Shown: in pieces, positions 7,513 through 13,590 of the stretch
Layout of the letters: every line of letters begins with the position of its first letter
Numbering within the stretch: position 1 is the first letter of the stretch
From: Flavobacteriales bacterium UBA5422
Lineage (GTDB): Bacteria; Bacteroidota; Bacteroidia; Flavobacteriales_D; Crocinitomicaceae
Direction of reading: 5' to 3'
Length of the DNA stretch: 13,590 nucleotides
NCBI GenBank assembly: GCA_002409405.1
Contig: DHNG01000008.1
Coordinates: forward strand, 1-13,590
Made by a program: the position numbers and the translations under genes
Notes under the pieces: model-generated
The model's database searches: none
What the model saw: only the letters and a program-made list of their open reading frames with translations
What the model was told of the DNA's origin: nothing

Positions 7513-8292
7513 ATGGAAATTTCTTTTTCAAAATATCAAGGGGCAGGAAATGATTTTATTCTGCTGGACAACAGAGATGGCAGGTATAATGCACTGGACA
7601 TTTCTACGATACAACAACTTTGTGACCGGAAATTCGGAATCGGGGCAGATGGTTTAATCAAAATTAACTCCCACCCCACTCTGGACTTTGAAGCCGATTA
7701 TTACAATGCGGACGGTTCCAAAAGTTTTTGCGGAAATGGCGGAAGGTGTGCCGTATCCTTTTCTAACAAACTGGGAATGGATGTTACAACAACCCGTTTT
7801 CTGGGGTTTGACGGAGAGCACCTGGCACATTTACAGGATGGAATCATTCAATTGGAAATGACCAATGTTTCCGACATCCAATCCGTAGACGGGAATTACG
7901 AGCTCTATACCGGATCACCGCACTATGTTCATTTTTCAACAGCCATTCAGGAGTTTGACATCTATTCATTCGGAAGAATGGTTCGCTACAATGACCAATA
8001 TGCCGAGGAAGGAATCAATGTAAATGTAGTTGAAGAGTTGGAAAATGACTACCTGTTTGTACGTACGTATGAACGTGGTGTTGAAGATGAAACACTTGCC
8101 TGCGGAACAGGAGTAACAGCCTGTGCAATTGCTTATGCGCATCATCACAATAAAATCGGGGAAAACAACATCCGCGTTCGTGTGATGGGCGGGGAACTTT
8201 CCGTACGCTTTCATTACGATGGAGAGCAATACACAGATGTCTGGCTGATCGGACCGGGAACGTTTGTTTTTGAAGGAACAATTGATGTATAG
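7513..8292 (+). CDS. dapF: Diaminopimelate epimerase
   Basis: Cytoplasmic, cofactor-independent racemase converting LL-diaminopimelate to meso-diaminopimelate, the precursor of lysine and of the peptidoglycan cross-link. Both halves of the two-base mechanism are present: Cys73 in SKSFCGNGGRC and Cys197 in ETLACGTGVTAC. Other family signatures are GAGNDFILLDN (10-20), RKFGIGADGL (39-48), GSPHYVHF (134-141), GINVNVVE (167-174) and RTYERGVEDET (184-194). The length, 259 aa, is normal for the family. The ATG at 7513 begins the conserved start (MEISFSKYQGAGND). It is the first gene of a four-gene cluster and overlaps the next one by 8 nt. Confidence 0.97.
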   Translation: MEISFSKYQGAGNDFILLDNRDGRYNALDISTIQQLCDRKFGIGADGLIKINSHPTLDFEADYYNADGSKSFCGNGGRCAVSFSNKLGMDVTTTRFLGFDGEHLAHLQDGIIQLEMTNVSDIQSVDGNYELYTGSPHYVHFSTAIQEFDIYSFGRMVRYNDQYAEEGINVNVVEELENDYLFVRTYERGVEDETLACGTGVTACAIAYAHHHNKIGENNIRVRVMGGELSVRFHYDGEQYTDVWLIGPGTFVFEGTIDV

Positions 8293-8779
8293 TTACACAT
8301 TTAAACATATTGGTAATCCTTCCGAAATTGATTTTTCAACCAACGTGATCTGGGTGTTTCATGCCGATAAAATTCCTCCGCACATTGGTTTTTCCTCGGA
8401 AAACAGGTTTTACAGCCTGAAAGTCTCCGGTAAAGATGAACAGTTGAATGTTCAGCAGGTATTGGAATTGATTCACCGAAAAAAAATTCCGTCCCTGTTT
8501 ATTCAATTAAAAACAGCTATTTCCCTACAAGAAGTCGAGAAAGCGTATCAAAAATATCAACGTGCTGTTTACGGTTCGATTACTTGCCTGACTCCTATCC
8601 GGGAATTAGTACAACAAACGAATGCACGTCAGTTATCGGACTTACTTAACCGGATTGATCACGCAATCGAAACAACAGCAGGAGTCTATCTACCGGAAAA
8701 CTACACGGCCCTTCCTGTCTATTCAATTGATGAAATTTATTCCTATATTTCGGAATTATCCAAATCGCAAATGACATGA
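8285..8779 (+). CDS. Uncharacterised 164-aa protein downstream of dapF
   Basis: I do not recognise a named family. The protein lacks a signal peptide and membrane segments, so it is probably cytoplasmic. A notable stretch near the N-terminus is VIWVFHADKIPPHIGFS followed by FYSLKVSGKDE; the middle is helical with many charged residues, and the C-terminus holds SIDEIYSYISELSK. I chose the ATG at 8285 (MYSYTFKHIG), which overlaps the dapF stop by 8 nt; an in-frame ATG at 8264 would add seven residues and overlap dapF by 29 nt. The next gene starts within its stop codon (ATGA, 8776-8779), so the two are probably translated in a coupled way. Confidence 0.75.
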   Translation: MYSYTFKHIGNPSEIDFSTNVIWVFHADKIPPHIGFSSENRFYSLKVSGKDEQLNVQQVLELIHRKKIPSLFIQLKTAISLQEVEKAYQKYQRAVYGSITCLTPIRELVQQTNARQLSDLLNRIDHAIETTAGVYLPENYTALPVYSIDEIYSYISELSKSQMT

Positions 8780-9228
8780 AAATAGGATTATTTCTTCTGA
8801 CAGCTGTCCTTTTGTTATCCGGCTGTAAAAGAAATGAAGAGAAAAATTGTTTAAATTGTAAAGAGAAACCAATCCCTCTACAGATCATAAAAGGAACAAG
8901 TTTTACTGACGGGGCAGGATGTTATTTTTCATCTGACACTCTTGCTTTAGCAAAGAGAGCATATATTTTTGTTTCAGATTACAATGAAACCGCTGTTATC
9001 AACGTTGAAGGAGAAGATATTTTCTTGAAACAAAAAAATATAGATTCCGAACAAATTGAACATGTAGGCGATACATACGAAAATGAGATATATGAGATTC
9101 TGGTTGTAACTTCAGAACCTTATGACAGCCTAGACTATACGTTCTACTATACAGGATCGATTACGTTTAAAAATAAAGTGACAGGAGAACATTCTGTTCA
9201 TACCATCTATGGCGTCTGTGGCTGCTAA
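8776..9228 (+). CDS. Small cysteine-containing lipoprotein, unknown function
   Basis: A 150-aa predicted lipoprotein: the signal MKIGLFLLTAVLLLSGC puts the lipidated cysteine at residue 17. The mature protein carries a CxxC pair (Cys25, Cys28), a single Cys49 (DGAGCYFS) and a C-terminal CGC (Cys148, Cys150), which together suggest disulfides or metal binding in the envelope. The rest looks like beta strands. I recognise no family. The start overlaps the previous stop (ATGA), and the acetyltransferase begins 18 nt after its stop, so it is in the dapF cluster. Confidence 0.8.
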   Translation: MKIGLFLLTAVLLLSGCKRNEEKNCLNCKEKPIPLQIIKGTSFTDGAGCYFSSDTLALAKRAYIFVSDYNETAVINVEGEDIFLKQKNIDSEQIEHVGDTYENEIYEILVVTSEPYDSLDYTFYYTGSITFKNKVTGEHSVHTIYGVCGC

Positions 9229-9246
9229 TAAAATACCATCGTTAAC

Positions 9247-9732
9247 ATGTGGAAAGGTACAAGCGTCTTCTTGCGTCCGGTAGCATTGACCGATCTCCGG
9301 ATCTTACTGGAATGGGAAAACAATCCGGATAACTGGGAGGTAAGCGGTACAACGACACCTTTTTCAGAGGAAGAAATGATTGATTTTATTGTCGAACAGA
9401 TGGATTACAAATCAACCCGACAACTCCGCCTGATGATCTGTCTGAATGAGCGCCAAATCCCTGTCGGAGCCATTGATTTATTTGAAATCGATGAAACACG
9501 GGGAATCGCAGGGGTTGGTATTCTGATTAATGATGTACAACATCGCAACAAAGGGTGTGCAACGGAAGCACTGGAATTATTAAAAACCATTGCACAATCG
9601 GAATTGCACCTGTCAACACTTTACTGCACCATTCAGTTGCACAACCACGCAAGTATTCAGTTGTTCAAAAAATGTGGTTTTATCAGGAACCTGGAGGAAG
9701 AACAACTTGCACATTACAGCATACACCTATAA
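9247..9732 (+). CDS. GNAT family N-acetyltransferase (RimJ/RimL-like)
   Basis: Cytoplasmic acetyl-CoA-dependent N-acetyltransferase of the Acetyltransf_3 type, 161 aa, a normal length. Seen features are the N-terminal VFLRPVALTDLRILLEWENN, the beta strand PVGAIDLFEI (72-81), the acetyl-CoA pyrophosphate loop VQHRNKGCATEAL (97-109; Q/R-x-x-G-x-A form) and NHASIQLFKKCGF (133-145), the usual end of the fold. The substrate, a protein N-terminus or a small molecule, cannot be read from the sequence. It is the last gene of the dapF cluster. Confidence 0.9.
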   Translation: MWKGTSVFLRPVALTDLRILLEWENNPDNWEVSGTTTPFSEEEMIDFIVEQMDYKSTRQLRLMICLNERQIPVGAIDLFEIDETRGIAGVGILINDVQHRNKGCATEALELLKTIAQSELHLSTLYCTIQLHNHASIQLFKKCGFIRNLEEEQLAHYSIHL

Positions 9733-9758
9733 AAAAATGGGGCGGTTTCCCGGCCCCA
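9731..9758 (-). terminator. Intrinsic terminator for the minus-strand 389-aa gene
   Basis: Read on the minus strand, TGGGGC (9758-9753) pairs with GCCCCA (9743-9738) across a 9-nt loop and is followed by seven T residues (9737-9731). It lies 33 nt beyond the stop at 9792. It overlaps the very end of the convergent acetyltransferase gene, for which it lacks a T-tract on the plus strand. Confidence 0.8.
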
Positions 9759-9791
9759 CTCTTACGTATAAAGTAGTAGTACGTAGTTTCT

Positions 9792-10961
9792 TTATTTTCG
9801 GATCAACCGAACAACTGATGCTGTTCCGTCTTCGAAACGAATTGTTGCAAAATAAATACCCGATGGAAGAAAGCTCATATCTACGACAGTAACAGATCCG
9901 CTCTCGTATACAACTTGTCCGTTGGCTGTTTGAATAGCAATCTGATTAATCGATTTTTCTGCTTGTACCGTCAAAACATTCTCTACAGGGTTCGGATACA
10001 CGTTCACACCGGCATTGCCCACGTCTTCAATTCCTGTTGTGTTACCCGTATATGCAATACATTCCGATGTTTCCTCACACGCTCCATTCGAAACAACCAC
10101 GGCATAATTTCCACCTTCGGATGGTGTAAACTGTTGTCCGGTTGCTCCGGGAATCACCTCATCTGTTGTGCAATTCATCCATTGATATGTCATTCCTGCT
10201 TCACTTGCAATTAATCCTTGTTGATGAAGCAAGACCGCAGCAACAGGAGGGGTAAGAACCCTCAGTTCAAGTGTGTTGATACAGGCCACCGGTGTAATGT
10301 TCCAATTGTAGAAGTAATAATAATACCCCATAAAATCGTAATCTCCGCCGGTAATGTTAATCGCTCCGGAAGGCGATGTATATGGAAAATTTTCTCCTGC
10401 TGCATTTCTGAACAATCCGCCACATGTTTCACTTTGCAGAACAATGCGGTAATCCGTTCCCTGGGGAACATAAAAATCGACAGGAACCGTTTGCATACCT
10501 CCGCCGGAAACCGTTATGGATCGGGTATCAATTGTTGTCTGACTCAAACCGAAATAAGCAGTTTTCACCAACTTGATCGTCACCGTTCCTGCATTCTGCG
10601 GATAAATATCCATTGTATTTATCAACACATTGTGATTGGCAGTAAATGACACGTATTTATCAACGGTTGTATAAAAATCACCACTTCCGATTGTGTGGTC
10701 AGCAGGACCTATCTGCTCCGTTTGAGCGTATAAATAATTTGTTGTTGCAGAAGGATTCACTGTAACATCCGGAGCAATTGAAAGAACTGACGTATCATTG
10801 ATATTGTATACAGCGATCTTTCCGGATGTTGGTTGAAATGTATACGTCGCCGGACTACACAGTGATTGATTTTCGAGCTGCTGATTGGTACAGTTTTGCC
10901 CGTTGGAATAAAAGCTAAACGTAAGTAATGAAGCAGTTAATAGGTAAAAATTGATATTCAT
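9792..10961 (-). CDS. Secreted surface protein with T9SS type A sorting domain
   Basis: A 389-aa exported protein. The signal peptide (about 1-21, cleaved near SNG-QNC) is followed by a beta-sandwich domain (roughly 90-225) with the pattern seen in many Bacteroidota surface proteins and peptidases: INTMDIYPQNAGTVTIKL, PVDFYVPQGTDYRIVL, GLFRNAAGENFPYTSPSGAINITG and YYYYFYNWNI. An Ig-like stretch comes next (about 230-305: TYQWMNC, GNYAVVVSNGACEETS). The type A sorting domain spans YPNPVENVLTV (from 322) to the basic end RLIRK. No catalytic domain is visible, so a binding or adhesion role is likely, but this is inference. It has its own promoter and terminator. Confidence 0.88.
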   Translation of the reverse strand: MNINFYLLTASLLTFSFYSNGQNCTNQQLENQSLCSPATYTFQPTSGKIAVYNINDTSVLSIAPDVTVNPSATTNYLYAQTEQIGPADHTIGSGDFYTTVDKYVSFTANHNVLINTMDIYPQNAGTVTIKLVKTAYFGLSQTTIDTRSITVSGGGMQTVPVDFYVPQGTDYRIVLQSETCGGLFRNAAGENFPYTSPSGAINITGGDYDFMGYYYYFYNWNITPVACINTLELRVLTPPVAAVLLHQQGLIASEAGMTYQWMNCTTDEVIPGATGQQFTPSEGGNYAVVVSNGACEETSECIAYTGNTTGIEDVGNAGVNVYPNPVENVLTVQAEKSINQIAIQTANGQVVYESGSVTVVDMSFLPSGIYFATIRFEDGTASVVRLIRK

Positions 10962-10993
10962 GAGTTATTTTTATTAAGATTAATTCTAAACAA

Positions 10994-11025
10994 CAAAAGT
11001 AGATTCAGAATCTAGTATCCACAAT
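10994..11025 (-). promoter_or_regulatory. Predicted promoter of the 389-aa T9SS protein gene
   Basis: On the minus strand, ATTG (11025-11022) is followed after 20 nt by TACTTTTG (11001-10994), a good fit to the Bacteroidota -33/-7 form. The predicted leader is about 26 nt before the ATG at 10961. Confidence 0.55.
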
Positions 11026-11070
11026 CCCTCAAAAAAGGTATTTTGGGAAAAACTTGAAAGAACTGATCAT

Positions 11071-11099
11071 AAAAAACCCGAACCTCAAAAGATTCGGGT
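11071..11099 (-). terminator. Intrinsic terminator for the 727-aa type B sorting-domain gene
   Basis: Read on the minus strand, ACCCGAA (11099-11093) pairs with TTCGGGT (11082-11076) around a 10-nt loop and runs into TTTTTT (11076-11071). It is 53 nt after the stop at 11153 and upstream of the promoter of the next gene, so the two minus-strand genes are separate units. Confidence 0.85.
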
Positions 11100-11152
11100 A
11101 AGAAGTGAGCAATACAGCACCTTACATCTGTAACTCACATCTATGTTCATAC

Positions 11153-13336
11153 TTATCGTTCAATAGAAACAAATCCTTGCTTTTCGAATGATTCTCCTCC
11201 CAAGAATGTTCCTGTAATCAAATAGAAATAAACACCTTCCATCATGTCATTCCCTTGCTCATCCCGACCATCCCATGAAAAATCAGGTTGATTAAATGTA
11301 CGTACTACTGTCCCCCAACGATTCAGAATAACTACTGTTAGCTGCTCAATTCCATCTGACGAAATAAGTGTAAAGCCATCATTGATTCCATCTTTATTCG
11401 GCGTAAATACATTTGGAATTTCTATTCCGCAGCTAAGCAATACATCAACGTAAAATGAATCCGACTCCGAAATACAGCCCATGTGTTCCGCATATACATG
11501 AATCAATTCAGCATTTATCGCGATAATTGTCTGTTCCCCTCCTGTTGCACCTGCAGGAGAACTCCAATAGATTGTACTTGCTGACGGAACAGCAGATGCA
11601 GTAACATTGAATGCTTCTCCCCTGCACAATTGAATCGACTCCGGTGCAATAACAACAGGAAGAGGATTCACCGTTATCATTAATGAATCTGTTACCTGAG
11701 GACAGTCCTGATAAGACCCTGTCGCATAAATATAACCGGTTTGGGTAGGATTAGCACTATATGTCGCTCCTGAAACAGAACCTTCCCAGACAAATTGCAT
11801 CTGTGGAATGTTCCCGGAAACGGTCAACATAGTTGTATCTCCGGTACAAATAATTGTATTGCCGGAAAACGTTAATCCCAATTCAGGAATAACTGTAATA
11901 ACTGTCGTATCTGTTCCGGAGCACCCTTGTTGATTCGTCACCGCAACAACGTATTGTGTTGATGTGATTGGAATATCTGAAATCTGTGAAGTTGTTTCGC
12001 CGTTAGGAAGCCAGTTATACGATACACTCTGAACAGATGCATTTGCTGTCAATGTAACGGAATCTCCAAAACACAACTGATTATCCGAAGCTGTGATTGT
12101 CACAGTCGGAGCAGGACGTACAACCACCAGGCGACTGATCAGGTTAGAAACACATCCATGCGCATCTGTCGCCGTAACGGAGTAAAACATCGTTGAAGCA
12201 GGAGAAACAGCCAATTCCGAAGATTGGATATTTCCGGGATTCCAGGTATAAACCAGATTAGGTGTTGAAGAGGATGCTATGATGGATGTCAATTCTCCGG
12301 CACAAATCGTATCATTTGCTGTTGCTGAAATAACCGGGTTGGGAACAATTGTTACTGAGAACGATTGTTCGTCATAACAACCGGAACCACCTGAATAAGC
12401 ATACAGTATCTGAGAGCTGTTAATGGCCGTTCCGGGAGCATAACTGGTTCCTGTTGCACCCGACCCCGTGTAATACAACTGAGTAGATGATAAATGATTT
12501 CCACTGATGGAAGGCAATACATACGTATTACACGAAGTTACATCACTGATCGGGTCAATTTCCGGCTCGTTGATCACCGAAACAGTAATTGTTGCAACGG
12601 AATCAGCGCAGGAAGGATCCGGACCGATGTAATAACTATATGATCCGGGAGTTGTTACTCCGGGAGTAAATGTTCCCTGGTGTCCGTTTGAAAGTCCTCC
12701 GGTCCATGTACCCAAGGTGGATAAAGCAGGTGAATCAATTTCATCAAACAGATTTACCGCAGGAGTAGCAGTACACAATGTGAGCTGTTTACTTTGCAGA
12801 CTGTTGGTACAGATTTTTAGTGTCAGGTCGTCAATTCCGAGATCGTTTCCGGGCCCTCCGGGGATCAATGATTCAATTTCGACGGTAACAGCTGTTGTAG
12901 TTGCCGTAAATGAAGGAAATGTTTGAATTTGCCAGGTGTTACTCGCAGTGAGCGTTACTGCTGAAATCAATGTACCGGATTGATCGTACAGGCGGACAAC
13001 AAAATTAGGGTTCGGAAGCACACTTGTCGCATTCCGGTAGGCAAACGAAAATTCGTAGGTACTTCCGATGCATAAATCATTAATCGGATTGCTGTATATA
13101 ACTCCCATTTGACCATCCTGAATGTTCATATACATACCATAATTTCCCGAATAAACAGCTTCGGCAAGGCTTGTTGTCTGCGGAGTAACGTGGTACACTT
13201 TATTGGGAAGTAAACCGGGAATGGGAGTCGTGTATTCAAATGACTCAATATAAAAGTCGTTCATAATACATTGTGATCGGACAGTTGATGGAATAAGTAC
13301 GCTTGCAGTAATTAAAATTGTAAAAAATGTTTTCAT
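11153..13336 (-). CDS. Ig-like repeat protein with gliding-motility type B sorting domain
   Basis: A 727-aa surface or secreted protein. The signal peptide (1-21, cleaved near VRS-QC) is followed by a jelly-roll-like N-terminal domain (about 23-178: YEFSFAYRN, VVRLYDQSGTLI, IQTFPSFTATTTAVTVEIES, GIDDLTL). Then come about six Ig/PKD-like units of 75-85 residues up to 635, each with a cysteine pair such as ICAGE...GCVSN, LCFGD...GCSGT, ICTGD...DCPQV and LCRGE...GCISE. The CHU_C-type T9SS sorting domain follows (about 640-727): PNVFTPNKDGINDGF, ILNRWG (670-675), FSWDGRDEQGN and GVYFYLITG. Such proteins are exported by T9SS and attached or released; adhesion is plausible but no ligand is evident. 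No clear -33/-7 promoter was found upstream. Confidence 0.92.
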   Translation of the reverse strand: MKTFFTILITASVLIPSTVRSQCIMNDFYIESFEYTTPIPGLLPNKVYHVTPQTTSLAEAVYSGNYGMYMNIQDGQMGVIYSNPINDLCIGSTYEFSFAYRNATSVLPNPNFVVRLYDQSGTLISAVTLTASNTWQIQTFPSFTATTTAVTVEIESLIPGGPGNDLGIDDLTLKICTNSLQSKQLTLCTATPAVNLFDEIDSPALSTLGTWTGGLSNGHQGTFTPGVTTPGSYSYYIGPDPSCADSVATITVSVINEPEIDPISDVTSCNTYVLPSISGNHLSSTQLYYTGSGATGTSYAPGTAINSSQILYAYSGGSGCYDEQSFSVTIVPNPVISATANDTICAGELTSIIASSSTPNLVYTWNPGNIQSSELAVSPASTMFYSVTATDAHGCVSNLISRLVVVRPAPTVTITASDNQLCFGDSVTLTANASVQSVSYNWLPNGETTSQISDIPITSTQYVVAVTNQQGCSGTDTTVITVIPELGLTFSGNTIICTGDTTMLTVSGNIPQMQFVWEGSVSGATYSANPTQTGYIYATGSYQDCPQVTDSLMITVNPLPVVIAPESIQLCRGEAFNVTASAVPSASTIYWSSPAGATGGEQTIIAINAELIHVYAEHMGCISESDSFYVDVLLSCGIEIPNVFTPNKDGINDGFTLISSDGIEQLTVVILNRWGTVVRTFNQPDFSWDGRDEQGNDMMEGVYFYLITGTFLGGESFEKQGFVSIER

Positions 13337-13542
13337 AACGATTGTGTTTGGGTCATAACGCTGTCATAAAAAATAAAGTTGCACCTCACTACGAGACAAA
13401 AACGGGACAGTTATTCAATTACAAAAAATGTAACATCTCAACAGAAAACAGAAAGACTCCTCAAAAACAAATCATTATCCACTTCTTTCTTTACAATCAT
13501 TATAAATTAGGCGAAAGATTTTACAACTTCGATAATCTTTGT

Positions 13543-13550
13543 TATATTTG
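13543..13550 (+). promoter_or_regulatory. Candidate -7 element for a gene starting at 13572
   Basis: TATATTTG fits TAnnTTTG exactly and lies 21 nt before an ATG at 13572. No convincing -33 TTG is present 17-23 nt upstream. Confidence 0.4.
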
Positions 13551-13571
13551 AATGTAATCAAGAAAATCAAT

Positions 13572-13590
13572 ATGAATTCAAAAGTTGAAA
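13572..13590 (+). CDS. Possible start of a plus-strand gene cut by the window end
   Basis: Only six codons (MNSKVE) are visible, preceded by a candidate -7 element. The frame is open to the end of the window. The product cannot be guessed. Confidence 0.35.

Noticed and set aside
9555..9892. Two open frames of 73 and 100 codons on the plus strand across the acetyltransferase end
   Set aside because: They overlap the acetyltransferase in other frames, cross the terminator, and run antisense into the 389-aa gene; their composition is that of shadow frames.
10218..10649. A 143-codon plus-strand open frame
   Set aside because: It lies wholly antisense to the T9SS protein at 9792-10961, which has a clear signal peptide and sorting domain; the frame shows only shadow composition.
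11153..13336. Ig-like units as DNA-level tandem repeats
   Set aside because: The units share spacing and cysteine pattern at protein level, but I saw no near-identical DNA copies, so this is old domain duplication rather than a repeat array.
13342..13551. A 69-codon open frame in the right intergenic region
   Set aside because: It is AT-rich with no family-like features, no promoter in front, and it spans the candidate -7 element for the gene at 13572.

Overview
The window looks like Bacteroidota DNA, most likely a flavobacterial lineage of the Fluviicola/Crocinitomicaceae kind (inference; the genus cannot be proven from this sequence). Reasons: two proteins carry type A type IX secretion (T9SS) sorting domains and a third carries a gliding-motility type B domain; HmuY-family proteins and DUF6607 are present; starts lack Shine-Dalgarno sequences; and several starts are preceded by the Bacteroidota promoter form (-33 TTG, about 20 nt, -7 TAnnTTTG).

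Left edge (1-1516, minus strand): a PafA-type alkaline phosphatase gene whose last part is missing. The stop codon lies in one arm of a perfect 23-bp inverted repeat that begins at base 1, so the truncation is probably a fold-back or contig-end artefact rather than biology.

Centre-left (1535-7446, plus strand): a five-gene operon read away from the phosphatase, with its own promoter and a strong intrinsic terminator. It encodes an HmuY-like protein carrying a T9SS sorting domain, a DUF6607 protein, a small CxxC protein (possibly DUF6686), a TonB-dependent receptor of the heme-receptor type, and an HmuY-family lipoprotein. Gaps are short or genes overlap (28 nt, 5 nt, -17 nt, -1 nt). The most interesting point is that two diverged HmuY homologues in one operon use two different routes to the cell surface, flanking a receptor and two uncharacterised proteins. 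This reads as an extended heme- or metallophore-capture system.

Centre (7496-9732, plus strand): dapF (diaminopimelate epimerase) followed, with overlaps, by an uncharacterised 164-aa protein, a small cysteine-containing lipoprotein and a GNAT acetyltransferase.

Right (9731-13336, minus strand): two separately terminated genes for secreted surface proteins, one of 389 aa with a type A sorting domain and one of 727 aa with Ig-like repeats and a type B sorting domain. At the extreme right a new plus-strand gene appears to begin at 13572. No rRNA, tRNA, CRISPR array, insertion sequence or gene-free stretch longer than 300 bases was seen.
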